Below, one piece after another: positions 9,090 through 17,513 of a DNA stretch of 64,000 nucleotides. A program made the position numbers and the translations under genes. The stretch covers positions 62,001 through 126,000 of the forward strand of contig NZ_BSPW01000024.1 of assembly GCF_030161235.1 (NCBI RefSeq). Direction: 5' to 3'. Below the pieces are notes generated by a model that saw only the letters and a list, made by a program, of their open reading frames with translations, was not told the DNA's origin and searched no databases. The DNA comes from Vibrio zhanjiangensis (lineage in GTDB: Bacteria; Pseudomonadota; Gammaproteobacteria; Enterobacterales; Vibrionaceae). Each line of letters opens with the position of its first letter. Position 1 is the first letter of the stretch.

Positions 9090-9449
9090 ATGAAACCCGG
9101 AAGAAAAGGGATAGCCCGAATACTTTATGCCACTTTATATTCAATGCAAGGCTTGAAGGCAGCTTGGCAGCACGAGGCGGCATTCAGACAGGAAGTGATG
9201 CTATCGGTTATCTTAATATCGTTGACTTTTTTTCTCCCCGTTAATCAACTAGAGCAACTGTTTATGATAGGAACGCTTGTTTTAGTTGTGATCGTAGAGT
9301 TGCTAAATTCTGCAGTAGAAGCGGTCGTGGATAGAATAGGCAGTGAGTGGTCGGAGCTTAGCGGACGCGCCAAAGATATCGGCTCAGCTTCCGTGCTTAT
9401 TGCTTTACTTTTTGCACTGTTTACGTGGTTATATATCCTGCTTTGGTAG
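9090..9449 (+). CDS. dgkA: Diacylglycerol kinase
   Basis: A 119-residue integral membrane kinase that phosphorylates diacylglycerol to phosphatidate. It has the usual small trimeric-DgkA layout: an amphipathic N terminus (GIARILYATLYSMQGLKAAWQHEAAFRQE), then three membrane helices. The catalytic and nucleotide-binding signature ELLNSAVEAVVDRIG is present, followed by AKDIGSASVLIAL. Length is close to E. coli DgkA (122). It follows the phosphoglycerol transferase by about 150 bp, so it probably returns the diacylglycerol made by that enzyme to phospholipid synthesis. Confidence 0.96.
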   Translation: MKPGRKGIARILYATLYSMQGLKAAWQHEAAFRQEVMLSVILISLTFFLPVNQLEQLFMIGTLVLVVIVELLNSAVEAVVDRIGSEWSELSGRAKDIGSASVLIALLFALFTWLYILLW

Positions 9450-9528
9450 ATAAAAAGGGCAGTGTGTTTGACCACGGGTCAGTTCATCTACTATTACTTC
9501 TCTATTGACTGAATTACAGTGATAGCAC

Positions 9529-10263
9529 ATGGACATAATAAAGAAAATATTATTGGTCGCCGTTGGACTGATTAGCTATTTATCGAGTACACACGCAGAA
9601 GAATACACGTTTGCTTCAATAGAAAACCTGCCTGAACAGGTGATTAGTGCCAAAATTATGACTGAAATATATGGTCAACTTGGTGACTATATAGAGGTTA
9701 AGCCGCTACCAGGATTGAGAGCGCAAAGTGCTGCAAATGCAGGCAAGGTGGCCGGTGAAATCGCTCGGATATGGGGGTATGGCGACCAAACACCCAATGT
9801 TATTCGTGTTCCAACGGCCTATTATTCTCTTAAAACGGTAGGGTACGCACTGAGCAATAGTGGAATCAAGATAAACAATAAACAAGAGTTAAACCGGTAC
9901 AAAGTGGTTATTATTCGAGGGGTTAAGCACACCGCTGAAATAACTCAAGACATGAAAAAGAGCAACATCGAAATTGTTGATAGCCCGGACTTTATGATGC
10001 AATCTGTGTCTAGTGGGCGAGCGCAAATTGCACTAACAAACCCTCTACTTGGTCGTCTGCTTGCTCAAAAATTAGGTGAGAATAAGATAGAGCTGGTTGG
10101 GCCTCCTCTAGCTAAACTGGAACTTTATCATTATATCCACAAAGATCATGCTGAACTGGTTCCGATTATTAACAAAAAAATTATTGAGCTAAGAGACAGC
10201 GGTGAGCTGGACACCATGATAGCTAAATATGAAGCAGAGGTGCTCAGCAGTTGGCCCAAGTAA
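9529..10263 (+). CDS. Periplasmic solute-binding-protein-like protein
   Basis: A 244-residue secreted protein with a signal peptide (hydrophobic segment about residues 5-20, cleavage likely after STHA). The rest resembles family 3 (amino-acid type) solute-binding proteins: a strand-rich first lobe, the Tyr/Thr-rich hinge region around TAYYSLKTVGYAL, and a C terminus typical of the family (IINKKIIELRDSGELDTMIAKYE). No permease or ATPase is adjacent, so it may be a stand-alone sensor or a binding protein shared with a remote transporter. The ligand is unknown. The ribosome-binding site is weak. Confidence 0.7.
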   Translation: MDIIKKILLVAVGLISYLSSTHAEEYTFASIENLPEQVISAKIMTEIYGQLGDYIEVKPLPGLRAQSAANAGKVAGEIARIWGYGDQTPNVIRVPTAYYSLKTVGYALSNSGIKINNKQELNRYKVVIIRGVKHTAEITQDMKKSNIEIVDSPDFMMQSVSSGRAQIALTNPLLGRLLAQKLGENKIELVGPPLAKLELYHYIHKDHAELVPIINKKIIELRDSGELDTMIAKYEAEVLSSWPK

Positions 10264-10372
10264 CGTTAGGGACAATCGTCTTGTTCTAAAGAGGGTCTAA
10301 ATAACGTTTTTGAGCGGCCCGTTTGTCGCAATTTGCTATGTTAACTCGCCACCTTAACCTTACTCGGTAATG

Positions 10373-10401
10373 AAAAAGCCCCAGTCTTTCGACTGGGGCT
10401 T
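10373..10401 (-). terminator. Terminator of tRNA-Ser
   Basis: AAGCCCCAGTC and GACTGGGGCTT form an 11-bp stem with a 4-base loop. On the minus strand it is followed by TTTT. It begins 7 bp past the tRNA CCA end. Confidence 0.9.
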
Positions 10402-10407
10402 AGAATG

Positions 10408-10498
10408 TGGCGGAGAGATAGGGATTTGAACCCTAGATACGCTATTAACGTATGCCGGTTTTCAAGACCGGTGCTTTCAACCACTCAGCCATCTCTCC
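10408..10498 (-). tRNA. tRNA-Ser (anticodon TGA)
   Basis: On the minus strand GGAGAGAT and ATCTCTCC form the acceptor stem. The discriminator is G and CCA is encoded. The anticodon loop reads CTTGAAA with anticodon TGA between CCGG-type stem arms. A long variable arm (around ACGTTAATAGCGT) and GGTTCAAATCC T-loop mark it as a class II serine tRNA. The total is 91 nt including CCA. Confidence 0.97.
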
Positions 10499-10625
10499 GT
10501 TGCTGAAGCGCATAATATAGAGGTTGGAATTTGTTGTAAACCCCTAATTTTATTGATTGCTTTAATTATGAGCAGAATATGCGAATATTCGCTTAGAAAT
10601 TACCTAACTGGGCTAAATTGGAGAT

Positions 10626-10655
10626 GAAAAGTGCAGTGCAAACGCTGCACTTTTC
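10626..10655 (-). terminator. Terminator of the TRAP transporter operon
   Basis: GAAAAGTGCAG (10626-10636) and CTGCACTTTTC (10645-10655) pair over 11 bp. It lies 5 bp beyond the permease stop. The T-run is part of the stem. Confidence 0.75.
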
Positions 10656-10659
10656 GTGT

Positions 10660-12786
10660 TCAAGACGAGGTGTTTGGTGTCAGTGATAGCGCTTTGTGTT
10701 TTTGATGACTGTATGACACAACACCAAACAGTATCATTGTGCCACCGATCTTAATCACCAGCGGTATCTGTGGCCAAACAAGTATCAGGCCAAGGGCAAT
10801 TAAGAGTAGTCGATGCAGCGGTGTAATATCGCCTTCCAAATAGCCCTCTAGTGCACCAACAAAGGCATAAGTGCCTAGGATTGCGAAGATGCCAGCCTCA
10901 ATAATAAATACAAAATCCCAAGTAATGATATTGGAATAGGCGATCAGCAATGGTACAAGATACAAACCTTTGGCAATCTTCCAAGCGGTAAAGCCAGTGC
11001 GCATTGGCGGGGTGCGGGCAATGGTTGCAGCGGCAAAGGCGGTTAAACACACAGGTGGCGTAACATTACTGTCTTGTGATAACCAGAAAATAATCAGGTG
11101 TGCAGAGAGTAATGCTAAGGTAATCGATTCCATTCCTAAACTCTGCTCGTACAAGGTTGGCATAAAGTCTACTGGAACCGATGCAAGTAGGCTCTGAGCC
11201 ATTTCAAGTGACATAGGAGCGTTCAGTAAACCGACTTTACCGGGTGCGCTAATCATAAAGATGGTACTTGCTTGCTGTGGCAGCTCACCAGTAACAAGAA
11301 GCTCGATGAGCTGTTTTTCTGCAAGCAGTTGATAAAGTGCGGGTGCGGAGAGTGTACCGAGCACAATATAAGAGGCGGTAACGGGTAGTCCCATGCCTAG
11401 AATCAGCGAAGCAAGTGCGATTAAAACGATCATCACGAGTAAATCACCGCTAGCCCATTGCTGGATCATCAGCGAAAACGTATTACCTATTCCCGTTGTA
11501 CTTATTACGTTAACGACTAAGCCAATGCCTGTTAGCAAGACAGCCGTCGTCGCCATATTTTTTGCACCCTGAGCGAGAGCCTCATATATCGCTTTGGGTC
11601 CCATTTTGTGGTGTTTGGACAACCAAGAAGAGCCAATAACCGAGAGTATTGCGAGGCCTGCTGCGTAGGTGGGCGTAAAACCCTTAATGAGCAAGAAGAC
11701 TAGCACCACAAGTGGGATCAGGTTGTGCCAGCCAGACAAAAGTACCTGTATCAATGGAGGACTTTCTGAGGATGTCTTTTGTACGCCGCTGCGTTTTGCT
11801 TCAATGCGAACGAAAAAAGCGACGGAACAAAAATAAATCACAGCGGGTAGCAGTGACACGAGAATGATGTCTCCATAGGGCACTTGCGTATAGGAAGCAA
11901 TAATAAACGCGCCAGCACCCATCACTGGAGGCATAAGCTGCCCGCCAGTTGAGGCGGCCGCTTCGACTCCTGCGGCGAACCGAGCGGGAAAGCCTGCTTT
12001 TTTCATCAAAGGAATAGTAATAACGCCTGTTGACACTGTGTTGGCGACACTTGAGCCAGATACTGAACCCATTAAGCTTGAGCCCAGCACGGCAACAAAG
12101 CCAGGGCCGCCAATGATTTTTCCTGCGGCAGCTTTCGCCAGTGCAATGATATAGTCACCGACACCGGAGCGGACTAAAAATGCGCCAAATAAGATGAACA
12201 TAAACACAAAAGACCAACTGATACGCGAAATCGGGCCAAACATACCTTCTGATGAATAGAAGCTGCGATAAAGCAGAGTTTCAGCGCTCAGCCCCGGAAA
12301 GTGGAACAAACCTGTCGCCCAGTCTCCCCACCAAACCACATAGCTCAAACATAGGATGATCAACACGGGAATAAACCAGCCCATGGTTCGGCGTATCAGC
12401 TCAGTAACAATCGCAATTGCCAGCAGTGAAAATACCCAATCGCTGGTGATAAAGTGCATCCCTCTTTCATAGAGCTCGTCCTCACCAAAAGGAAGATAAA
12501 GCACACAGCTGATAATCGAGATAATAAGAAGCACATCAATCCAAAGCGCAATCTTACTTGGTTTGAGAGAAGGATGAGCGGGGTAGAGTAGCGTGCATAT
12601 TATCGCAAAGCCACCAAAGTGAATGGCTGAAGACCATAGTTCAGGTAGGTTTGCCGTAAGGTTAAACCAAATGTGGCCTAACGATAGTGCGACACAAAAT
12701 AAGCTGGTGCACTTCATGGGTAAGTGGCTACGGGTAGAAAGTTCAAACTTTTGCAGCTCTTGCTGCATCGCATTATTGGTGTCCAT
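10660..12786 (-). CDS. TRAP transporter permease, fused small and large subunits
   Basis: A 708-residue inner-membrane protein with many hydrophobic segments. The N-terminal ~150 residues correspond to the small (DctQ-like) subunit and the rest to the large (DctM-like) channel subunit. Landmarks are SLMGSVSGSSVANTVSTG and MGAGAFIIASYTQVPY, and GMGLPVTASYIVLG later; these are typical of fused permeases that work with TAXI binding proteins. Uptake is driven by an ion gradient. The start was set at ATG 12786, which has GAGG 5 bases upstream; the longest ORF begins at a GTG two codons earlier. The substrate is unknown; characterised members take up C4/C5 dicarboxylates or other organic acids. Confidence 0.93.
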   Translation of the reverse strand: MDTNNAMQQELQKFELSTRSHLPMKCTSLFCVALSLGHIWFNLTANLPELWSSAIHFGGFAIICTLLYPAHPSLKPSKIALWIDVLLIISIISCVLYLPFGEDELYERGMHFITSDWVFSLLAIAIVTELIRRTMGWFIPVLIILCLSYVVWWGDWATGLFHFPGLSAETLLYRSFYSSEGMFGPISRISWSFVFMFILFGAFLVRSGVGDYIIALAKAAAGKIIGGPGFVAVLGSSLMGSVSGSSVANTVSTGVITIPLMKKAGFPARFAAGVEAAASTGGQLMPPVMGAGAFIIASYTQVPYGDIILVSLLPAVIYFCSVAFFVRIEAKRSGVQKTSSESPPLIQVLLSGWHNLIPLVVLVFLLIKGFTPTYAAGLAILSVIGSSWLSKHHKMGPKAIYEALAQGAKNMATTAVLLTGIGLVVNVISTTGIGNTFSLMIQQWASGDLLVMIVLIALASLILGMGLPVTASYIVLGTLSAPALYQLLAEKQLIELLVTGELPQQASTIFMISAPGKVGLLNAPMSLEMAQSLLASVPVDFMPTLYEQSLGMESITLALLSAHLIIFWLSQDSNVTPPVCLTAFAAATIARTPPMRTGFTAWKIAKGLYLVPLLIAYSNIITWDFVFIIEAGIFAILGTYAFVGALEGYLEGDITPLHRLLLIALGLILVWPQIPLVIKIGGTMILFGVVSYSHQKHKALSLTPNTSS

Positions 12787-12818
12787 ATTCACCTCGCTTG
12801 GAAATGACCCAAAAGGGC

Positions 12819-13835
12819 TCAGCGAACAACGAGCTCAGGTGATAGCTCGATACCCATTTCACGATAATAACGTGCGGCACCGGGGTGCAAGGGAATAGGG
12901 AGCCCAGAGGCACCTCTTTCTAGCTCCATCACTTTCGTCGCTTTATGAATGCCTTGTAAGAAAGGCAAGTTTTCATAAATGGCTTTGGTTAACTGGTAGA
13001 CATCTTCTTCAGAAACGTCTTCGCGTACGGCTAGAAAATTAGGCTGCGCAATGGTTGTGACGGGTTGGTTGACACTCGGGTAGGTGTTGGCCGGTATTTC
13101 GTATTTCGACCAGATGTTATATTGCTGATTGGCTTGTTTGATTTGCTCATCGGTAAAAGATAGGATCTTAATTTCTTCACCCAAAGCCGCAAAAGCTTGG
13201 GTTACAGCGCCAACAGGTATTCCTGCGGGGGTGTTCATACCATCGATAGTGCCATTTTGCAGCGCACTGGCACTGCTGCCATAGCCCATATACGCAAGCT
13301 TAAATTTTTCTGGGTCTATCGCCAAGCTTTGCATGATTTGTCTGCCTGAATTCTCAGTTCCGGAGCTTTTTTTGCCGATGGAGAATTTTTTATCTTTGAG
13401 CTGAATGAGGTCGGATATAGTGCCTGTTGAAGCAAGATCAGAGCGAACAATAAAATGTTCAACGTTTTGCCAAAGCATGGAAACCGAGCGCAACTGAGTT
13501 TGGCTTCCGGCTTTCTCATAAGGGCCTTTACCTTGCCATGCCCAAGCACCATAGAGTCCCTGAAGAATCGCAAATTGCGCTTGATTGTCGTTCAGTAGTT
13601 TGATGTTTTCGCCTGATCCTGCTGAGCTAATGGCCGCTAGAGAGAAATGTTGCGTGGGGGCAAGTTTGACTTTGCTTAAGGTGGCGAGCGCGACGCCAAC
13701 AGGATAGTAAGTGCCTCCGGTGGATGCAGTTGCGAGAATATAGCTACGTTCATTGGCAAGACTTTGCTGATTAATGCCAAGAATTGCTAGGATAATTGCT
13801 GTGATTTTGAGTAATTGTTTCAACATTTTAGTCAT
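12819..13835 (-). CDS. TAXI-family TRAP transporter solute-binding protein
   Basis: A 338-residue periplasmic binding protein, the first gene of the two-gene TRAP operon (32 bp before the permease start). It has an N-terminal signal peptide (hydrophobic about residues 8-20, cleavage near SLANE). The motif YILATASTGGTYYPVG directly after it is diagnostic of the TAXI (TRAP-associated extracytoplasmic immunogenic) family. Later ISSAGSGENIKLLNDNQAQFAI and MGYGSSASALQNGTIDG also fit. It captures the ligand and delivers it to the fused permease; the ligand cannot be predicted. Confidence 0.93.
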   Translation of the reverse strand: MTKMLKQLLKITAIILAILGINQQSLANERSYILATASTGGTYYPVGVALATLSKVKLAPTQHFSLAAISSAGSGENIKLLNDNQAQFAILQGLYGAWAWQGKGPYEKAGSQTQLRSVSMLWQNVEHFIVRSDLASTGTISDLIQLKDKKFSIGKKSSGTENSGRQIMQSLAIDPEKFKLAYMGYGSSASALQNGTIDGMNTPAGIPVGAVTQAFAALGEEIKILSFTDEQIKQANQQYNIWSKYEIPANTYPSVNQPVTTIAQPNFLAVREDVSEEDVYQLTKAIYENLPFLQGIHKATKVMELERGASGLPIPLHPGAARYYREMGIELSPELVVR

Positions 13836-14021
13836 GACTCATATGAATATTATTGCTTATCTGTAAGCTGAAACATTACCACATTTTATCCAATAAGAAC
13901 TTGCTCAGTGCCTTGATATGTTATCTGTAAGTGATTGCTTTTGAATGGAGAGAATAAGCGATTAAAAGTCGAGGGAGAAAACGGCTTCGGATGAGTAGCG
14001 GAAGTATCTGCACTAGATAGC

Positions 14022-14048
14022 AAAAAAGAGAGCCAAAGCTCTCTTTTT
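14022..14048 (-). terminator. Terminator of tRNA-Pro
   Basis: AAAAAGAGAGC and GCTCTCTTTTT pair over 11 bp with a 4-base loop. It lies 10 bp past the tRNA 3' end on the minus strand. Confidence 0.9.
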
Positions 14049-14057
14049 CTAGGTGTA

Positions 14058-14134
14058 TGGTCGGACTGAGAGGATTTGAACCTCCGACCCCCGACACCCC
14101 ATGACGGTGCGCTACCAAGCTGCGCTACAGTCCG
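14058..14134 (-). tRNA. tRNA-Pro (anticodon GGG)
   Basis: On the minus strand the acceptor stem CGGACTG/CAGTCCG, discriminator A and encoded CCA are visible. The anticodon arm CCGTCATGGGGTGTCGG is the same as I remember for E. coli tRNA-Pro(GGG). GGTTCAAATCC is the T loop. Length is 77 nt including CCA. Confidence 0.95.
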
Positions 14135-14187
14135 ATGCGAGTAATGTACCTATTTTTTTTCTTTGGGTCAAATACTAAGATAAGGTT

Positions 14188-15990
14188 TTAGTTACTTTTC
14201 GCATAAAAACGCTGCAATTCAGTTAAACCCTGCATTAATACAGGTAAAGTAGGGTTTTTATCTTGCAAACGCTGGTAGTTTCCATCGTATAGTTTGTAGT
14301 TACCAAATTTGTCGATTACCGTTGTATCTTTGTTGGTTATTAGGGCTAGCTCTCGGGTTCCGCCAGCAAGAATCCATTTTCTAGGGCTTTCATCGAATAA
14401 ATTTTGTCCACTACTAAAATCAGAAGGATTAGAGGATACTCCCAATAAATCCTGTAATAGGGTAACAGACAAATCAAGGTGACTTGTTCTGTGGTCATAA
14501 GTAGTCGGCACTTTACCCGGCCAGTGAATAACCATGGGGACTTGGAGTTGGTAACGGCTGTAGTTGCTGTTAGAGCCCCAGCTGTTGGTTTTTGTTTCGT
14601 TGAACTCAGTGCCATGATTCGACGTGAGGATCACGACGGTTGATTCGCTGATTCCAAGTTGCTCGATTTTATCGAACAATATCCCCAGTTCTTCGTCGGC
14701 TTTGGCGGCAGAGGCATGATATCCATTTTGTAGCTTATCTACTGCTGAGTGGTTACCTTTGTCATCATAAGTGCTGAAGTTATCAACGGTTGTTAGCTCA
14801 ATAAAACTAAACCATGGATTTTTCTTACGTTGTTCAACCCAATCGGCCCACACATTTATCGCTTGCGTATCTGGTGAATTGGCATCATTAAATGCAATAC
14901 CTGTAAAGTTAAGCCCCCGGAAAATGGTTTCGCCGTATAAGTCATCATCAAAGTTATCGCCGCTAAAAAGACCAAAACTGTAGTCCTTATCAAGCAAAGT
15001 ATCTAGGAGTATCGGCCGAGAACCTTGCATTTTAATGCTGCTAACGTAGCTGCTTGGCAAACCGTAAAATAGGCCAAAGACACCAAAAGTGTCATTACTT
15101 GAGCTGTAATGATTGGTAAAAGATAAGTTCTGCGTGGCAAAATTTGCCGCGTTTGGCATATATTCAGGTGTCATCACATCGCTTCGCAAGTTGTTGACAC
15201 TAACAACCAGAATATTGAGCGAGTTTGTACGGCGGTTAAACTCAAGTTTCTCAAGTGGATAGCGCACCAGCTCGGTTTGAGCTTGACTCTCTTTTAAGCG
15301 CTGCAAATATTCTTGTCGATCAAGCAAGCCGTGTCGCTCCATAAAAGACTTTGCTGTCATAGGATACGAGAGTGGGAAGTTTGCTTTTTGGACGGTAATT
15401 GGATTATAGAAGTAAGCATCCGCCCAGACATAAATCAGATGGCTAGCGATAAAGCTGACAAAAAATAGTGCCGCGATTGGCCTGCCAACATGTTTGTGGG
15501 AAAGACGTCGCTGTTTTCTCCAAACCCACTCGGACAGCGATAATTGCAGAAGAAAGATCAGGGGTAAAACGACAAATAAGTGTTGAAGGTCGATGCTAAT
15601 GGTACTGCCTTCGTCATTAAATAGTACTTCCCAAACAACAGGAGTAAGGTGGAGATTTATCTTCTGGTAAGCCTGAGTGTCAACAAGCAATACCGTCAAA
15701 CCTATGGTCGCAAAACAGACCGCAACCAATCGGAAGAGTTTACGAAATGGTATTAAGAATGTCAGCGGAAATAAAACCAGCAGATAAAGCGCAAATACAA
15801 GGAAGCCAAAATGTCCCACCCAAGATATTGCGAGATAAAATTGGCCAAGTAAAGTCTCTGGCCAAGGAGATTCAGTGATATAACGGGTGCCAATTAGCAT
15901 GGCGGCTATGATATTGAAGAAGGCAAACCAATGCCCCCAACCAACTAGACGCGAAACGCGTTCACCGTATGTGTTTCCGTTATCTACCAT
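14188..15990 (-). CDS. yejM: Inner-membrane YejM/PbgA (LapC)-like protein
   Basis: A 600-residue protein with five N-terminal membrane helices (DUF3413 region, to about residue 190) and a periplasmic sulfatase-fold domain (LNILVVSVNNLRSDVM onward, with LTSNHGTEFNETK near the end). The N terminus MVDNGNTYGERVSRLVGWGHW matches the E. coli YejM pattern. In E. coli this protein controls lipopolysaccharide synthesis through LapB/FtsH and is essential. Downstream of yejL by 27 bp, as in enterobacteria. It is the second alkaline-phosphatase-superfamily membrane protein in the window, but lacks the LtaS ATGTRS nucleophile motif. Confidence 0.93.
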   Translation of the reverse strand: MVDNGNTYGERVSRLVGWGHWFAFFNIIAAMLIGTRYITESPWPETLLGQFYLAISWVGHFGFLVFALYLLVLFPLTFLIPFRKLFRLVAVCFATIGLTVLLVDTQAYQKINLHLTPVVWEVLFNDEGSTISIDLQHLFVVLPLIFLLQLSLSEWVWRKQRRLSHKHVGRPIAALFFVSFIASHLIYVWADAYFYNPITVQKANFPLSYPMTAKSFMERHGLLDRQEYLQRLKESQAQTELVRYPLEKLEFNRRTNSLNILVVSVNNLRSDVMTPEYMPNAANFATQNLSFTNHYSSSNDTFGVFGLFYGLPSSYVSSIKMQGSRPILLDTLLDKDYSFGLFSGDNFDDDLYGETIFRGLNFTGIAFNDANSPDTQAINVWADWVEQRKKNPWFSFIELTTVDNFSTYDDKGNHSAVDKLQNGYHASAAKADEELGILFDKIEQLGISESTVVILTSNHGTEFNETKTNSWGSNSNYSRYQLQVPMVIHWPGKVPTTYDHRTSHLDLSVTLLQDLLGVSSNPSDFSSGQNLFDESPRKWILAGGTRELALITNKDTTVIDKFGNYKLYDGNYQRLQDKNPTLPVLMQGLTELQRFYAKSN

Positions 15991-16017
15991 GTATTGTTCT
16001 ATTGTCCGTTTGTTATT

Positions 16018-16242
16018 CTAGTGAGTGTTTTCTTCAATAGAAGACAACAGTGCCTGAGCAAATTTTTCAGCAAGTGCTTTGCGTTGTGAAGCACTAACAT
16101 TTTGATTTAAGACATTGGTAGCGATATTGCCTGCAATCATCAAAGATAATTCAGGGCCAGCACCGTATTTGTCCAGAACAACAGCAACCTCTGATAAGAT
16201 GGTTTCAATTTTGTCATCGCTGTATTTAGATGTGATCGGCAT
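16018..16242 (-). CDS. yejL: YejL family protein (DUF1414)
   Basis: A 74-residue cytoplasmic protein of unknown function. It lines up with E. coli Yej[20 protein letters not shown] at the start and [16 protein letters not shown] in the middle, ending in an Ala-rich helix ([13 protein letters not shown]). It lies directly before yejM in the same direction and is divergent from yejK (85 bp), which reproduces the enterobacterial yejKLM arrangement. Confidence 0.93.
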   Translation of the reverse strand: MPITSKYSDDKIETILSEVAVVLDKYGAGPELSLMIAGNIATNVLNQNVSASQRKALAEKFAQALLSSIEENTH

Positions 16243-16327
16243 AAAGACTCTAATGGTGATAGTAAAGCGACTTATGATAACCTACAATGCCCCGCAACTG
16301 AAACCTACACGACGATAAAAATTTATC

Positions 16328-17332
16328 ATGAGCCTTCATCTTTCAAATGTAATTTTGCACCAGTTACGAAAAAATGACTCCGACGAGCTTATTGTTAACT
16401 TTAGAACGGAATGTCTAGAAAACGACACATCCACTGAAAATTTAGTCGCTGAGCTTCACAGAGTCTTCAATTCCAAAGCGGGTAAAGGCTTTGGTTGTTT
16501 TAAGTCTGACAGTGAATTTCAAATCTGGTTGCATGAACTTTGTAAGGGTGAAAGAAATTTCTATGATTTTTCTCAGCTTAGTGCCACTCGTCTCAAAAAT
16601 GAGTTAGGTAAATATCCTTTTGCAGATGACGGTATTTTGGTGATTGCACAATATCAGTCGTTGGCAACCGATTATTTGTTTGTTGCGTTAGTGCCATCTA
16701 ACCAAAGTCTAAAGGTAACTGAGGGGCTAGATATCAGTGCTACGGATTATTTGGATCTCAATAAAATGGATATTGCGGCTCGTATTGATTTGACCAGCTA
16801 TGAAACTGATAAAGACTCCAATCGTTATTTGGCCTACATCAAGGGTCGTGTGGGGCGTAAGGTAGCCGACTTCTTTATGGACTTTCTACAGGCAGAAGCT
16901 GGTTTGGATACCAAACTACAAAATCAAGTATTGATCCAAGCTGTGGAAGATTTTTGTTCGGACTCTAAGCTCGAGAAAGAAGAGGTTATAAACTACAAAA
17001 AACAAGTGGCTGATTATTGCAAAGAGCAAATCAAAACGGGGGACGAAGTTCAGATTAAAGAACTATCGGGCGAACTGCCACCCACACACGACGGTACAAG
17101 CTTTCATGATTTTACCCAAAAGCAAGGTTATGAGTTAGAAGACAGTTTTCCTGCTGACCGAACGGCGGTTCGAAAGCTAACCAAGTATGTCGGCGCTGGA
17201 GGTGGACTTAATATGAGTTTTGATAGCCTGCTGCTCGGTGAACGTATTTTTTACGACCCAGAAACTGACACTTTAACGATTAAAGGCACGCCACCAAACT
17301 TGCGTGATCAATTAACCAGAAATCAAGGTTAA
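16328..17332 (+). CDS. yejK: Nucleoid-associated protein YejK (NdpA)
   Basis: A 334-residue nucleoid-associated protein. The N terminus MSLHLSNVILHQL, the central YIKGRVGRKVADFFMDFL and the C-terminal RKLTKYVGAGGGLNMSFDS segments are family hallmarks, and the length matches E. coli YejK (335). It is thought to bind DNA and to interact with type II topoisomerases in enterics. It has no signal peptide or membrane segment. Confidence 0.95.
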   Translation: MSLHLSNVILHQLRKNDSDELIVNFRTECLENDTSTENLVAELHRVFNSKAGKGFGCFKSDSEFQIWLHELCKGERNFYDFSQLSATRLKNELGKYPFADDGILVIAQYQSLATDYLFVALVPSNQSLKVTEGLDISATDYLDLNKMDIAARIDLTSYETDKDSNRYLAYIKGRVGRKVADFFMDFLQAEAGLDTKLQNQVLIQAVEDFCSDSKLEKEEVINYKKQVADYCKEQIKTGDEVQIKELSGELPPTHDGTSFHDFTQKQGYELEDSFPADRTAVRKLTKYVGAGGGLNMSFDSLLLGERIFYDPETDTLTIKGTPPNLRDQLTRNQG

Positions 17333-17374
17333 ATAAAGTACATAATTGGTGATTATTTTTGTACTAATTTTTTG

Positions 17375-17410
17375 TGGCACTCTAGTCTATTTGGGCTTAG
17401 TGCCATTTTT
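17375..17410 (+). terminator. Terminator of yejK
   Basis: TGGCACT (17375-17381) and AGTGCCA (17399-17405) pair and are followed by TTTTT. It lies about 43 bp after the yejK stop. Confidence 0.75.
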
Positions 17411-17513
17411 GAATCCACTCATAAATGGCTTTTTATAATATTCATCTTGAATGGTTTGAGCTAGGTGTGTAACCTCCCGAATATACAATAATAACATTAA
17501 AACATTCCAATTT

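Noticed and set aside
17333..17513. RTX toxin or acyltransferase gene beside the type I exporter
   Set aside because: No glycine-rich nonapeptide repeats or RtxC-like ORF in the flanks or elsewhere in the window.
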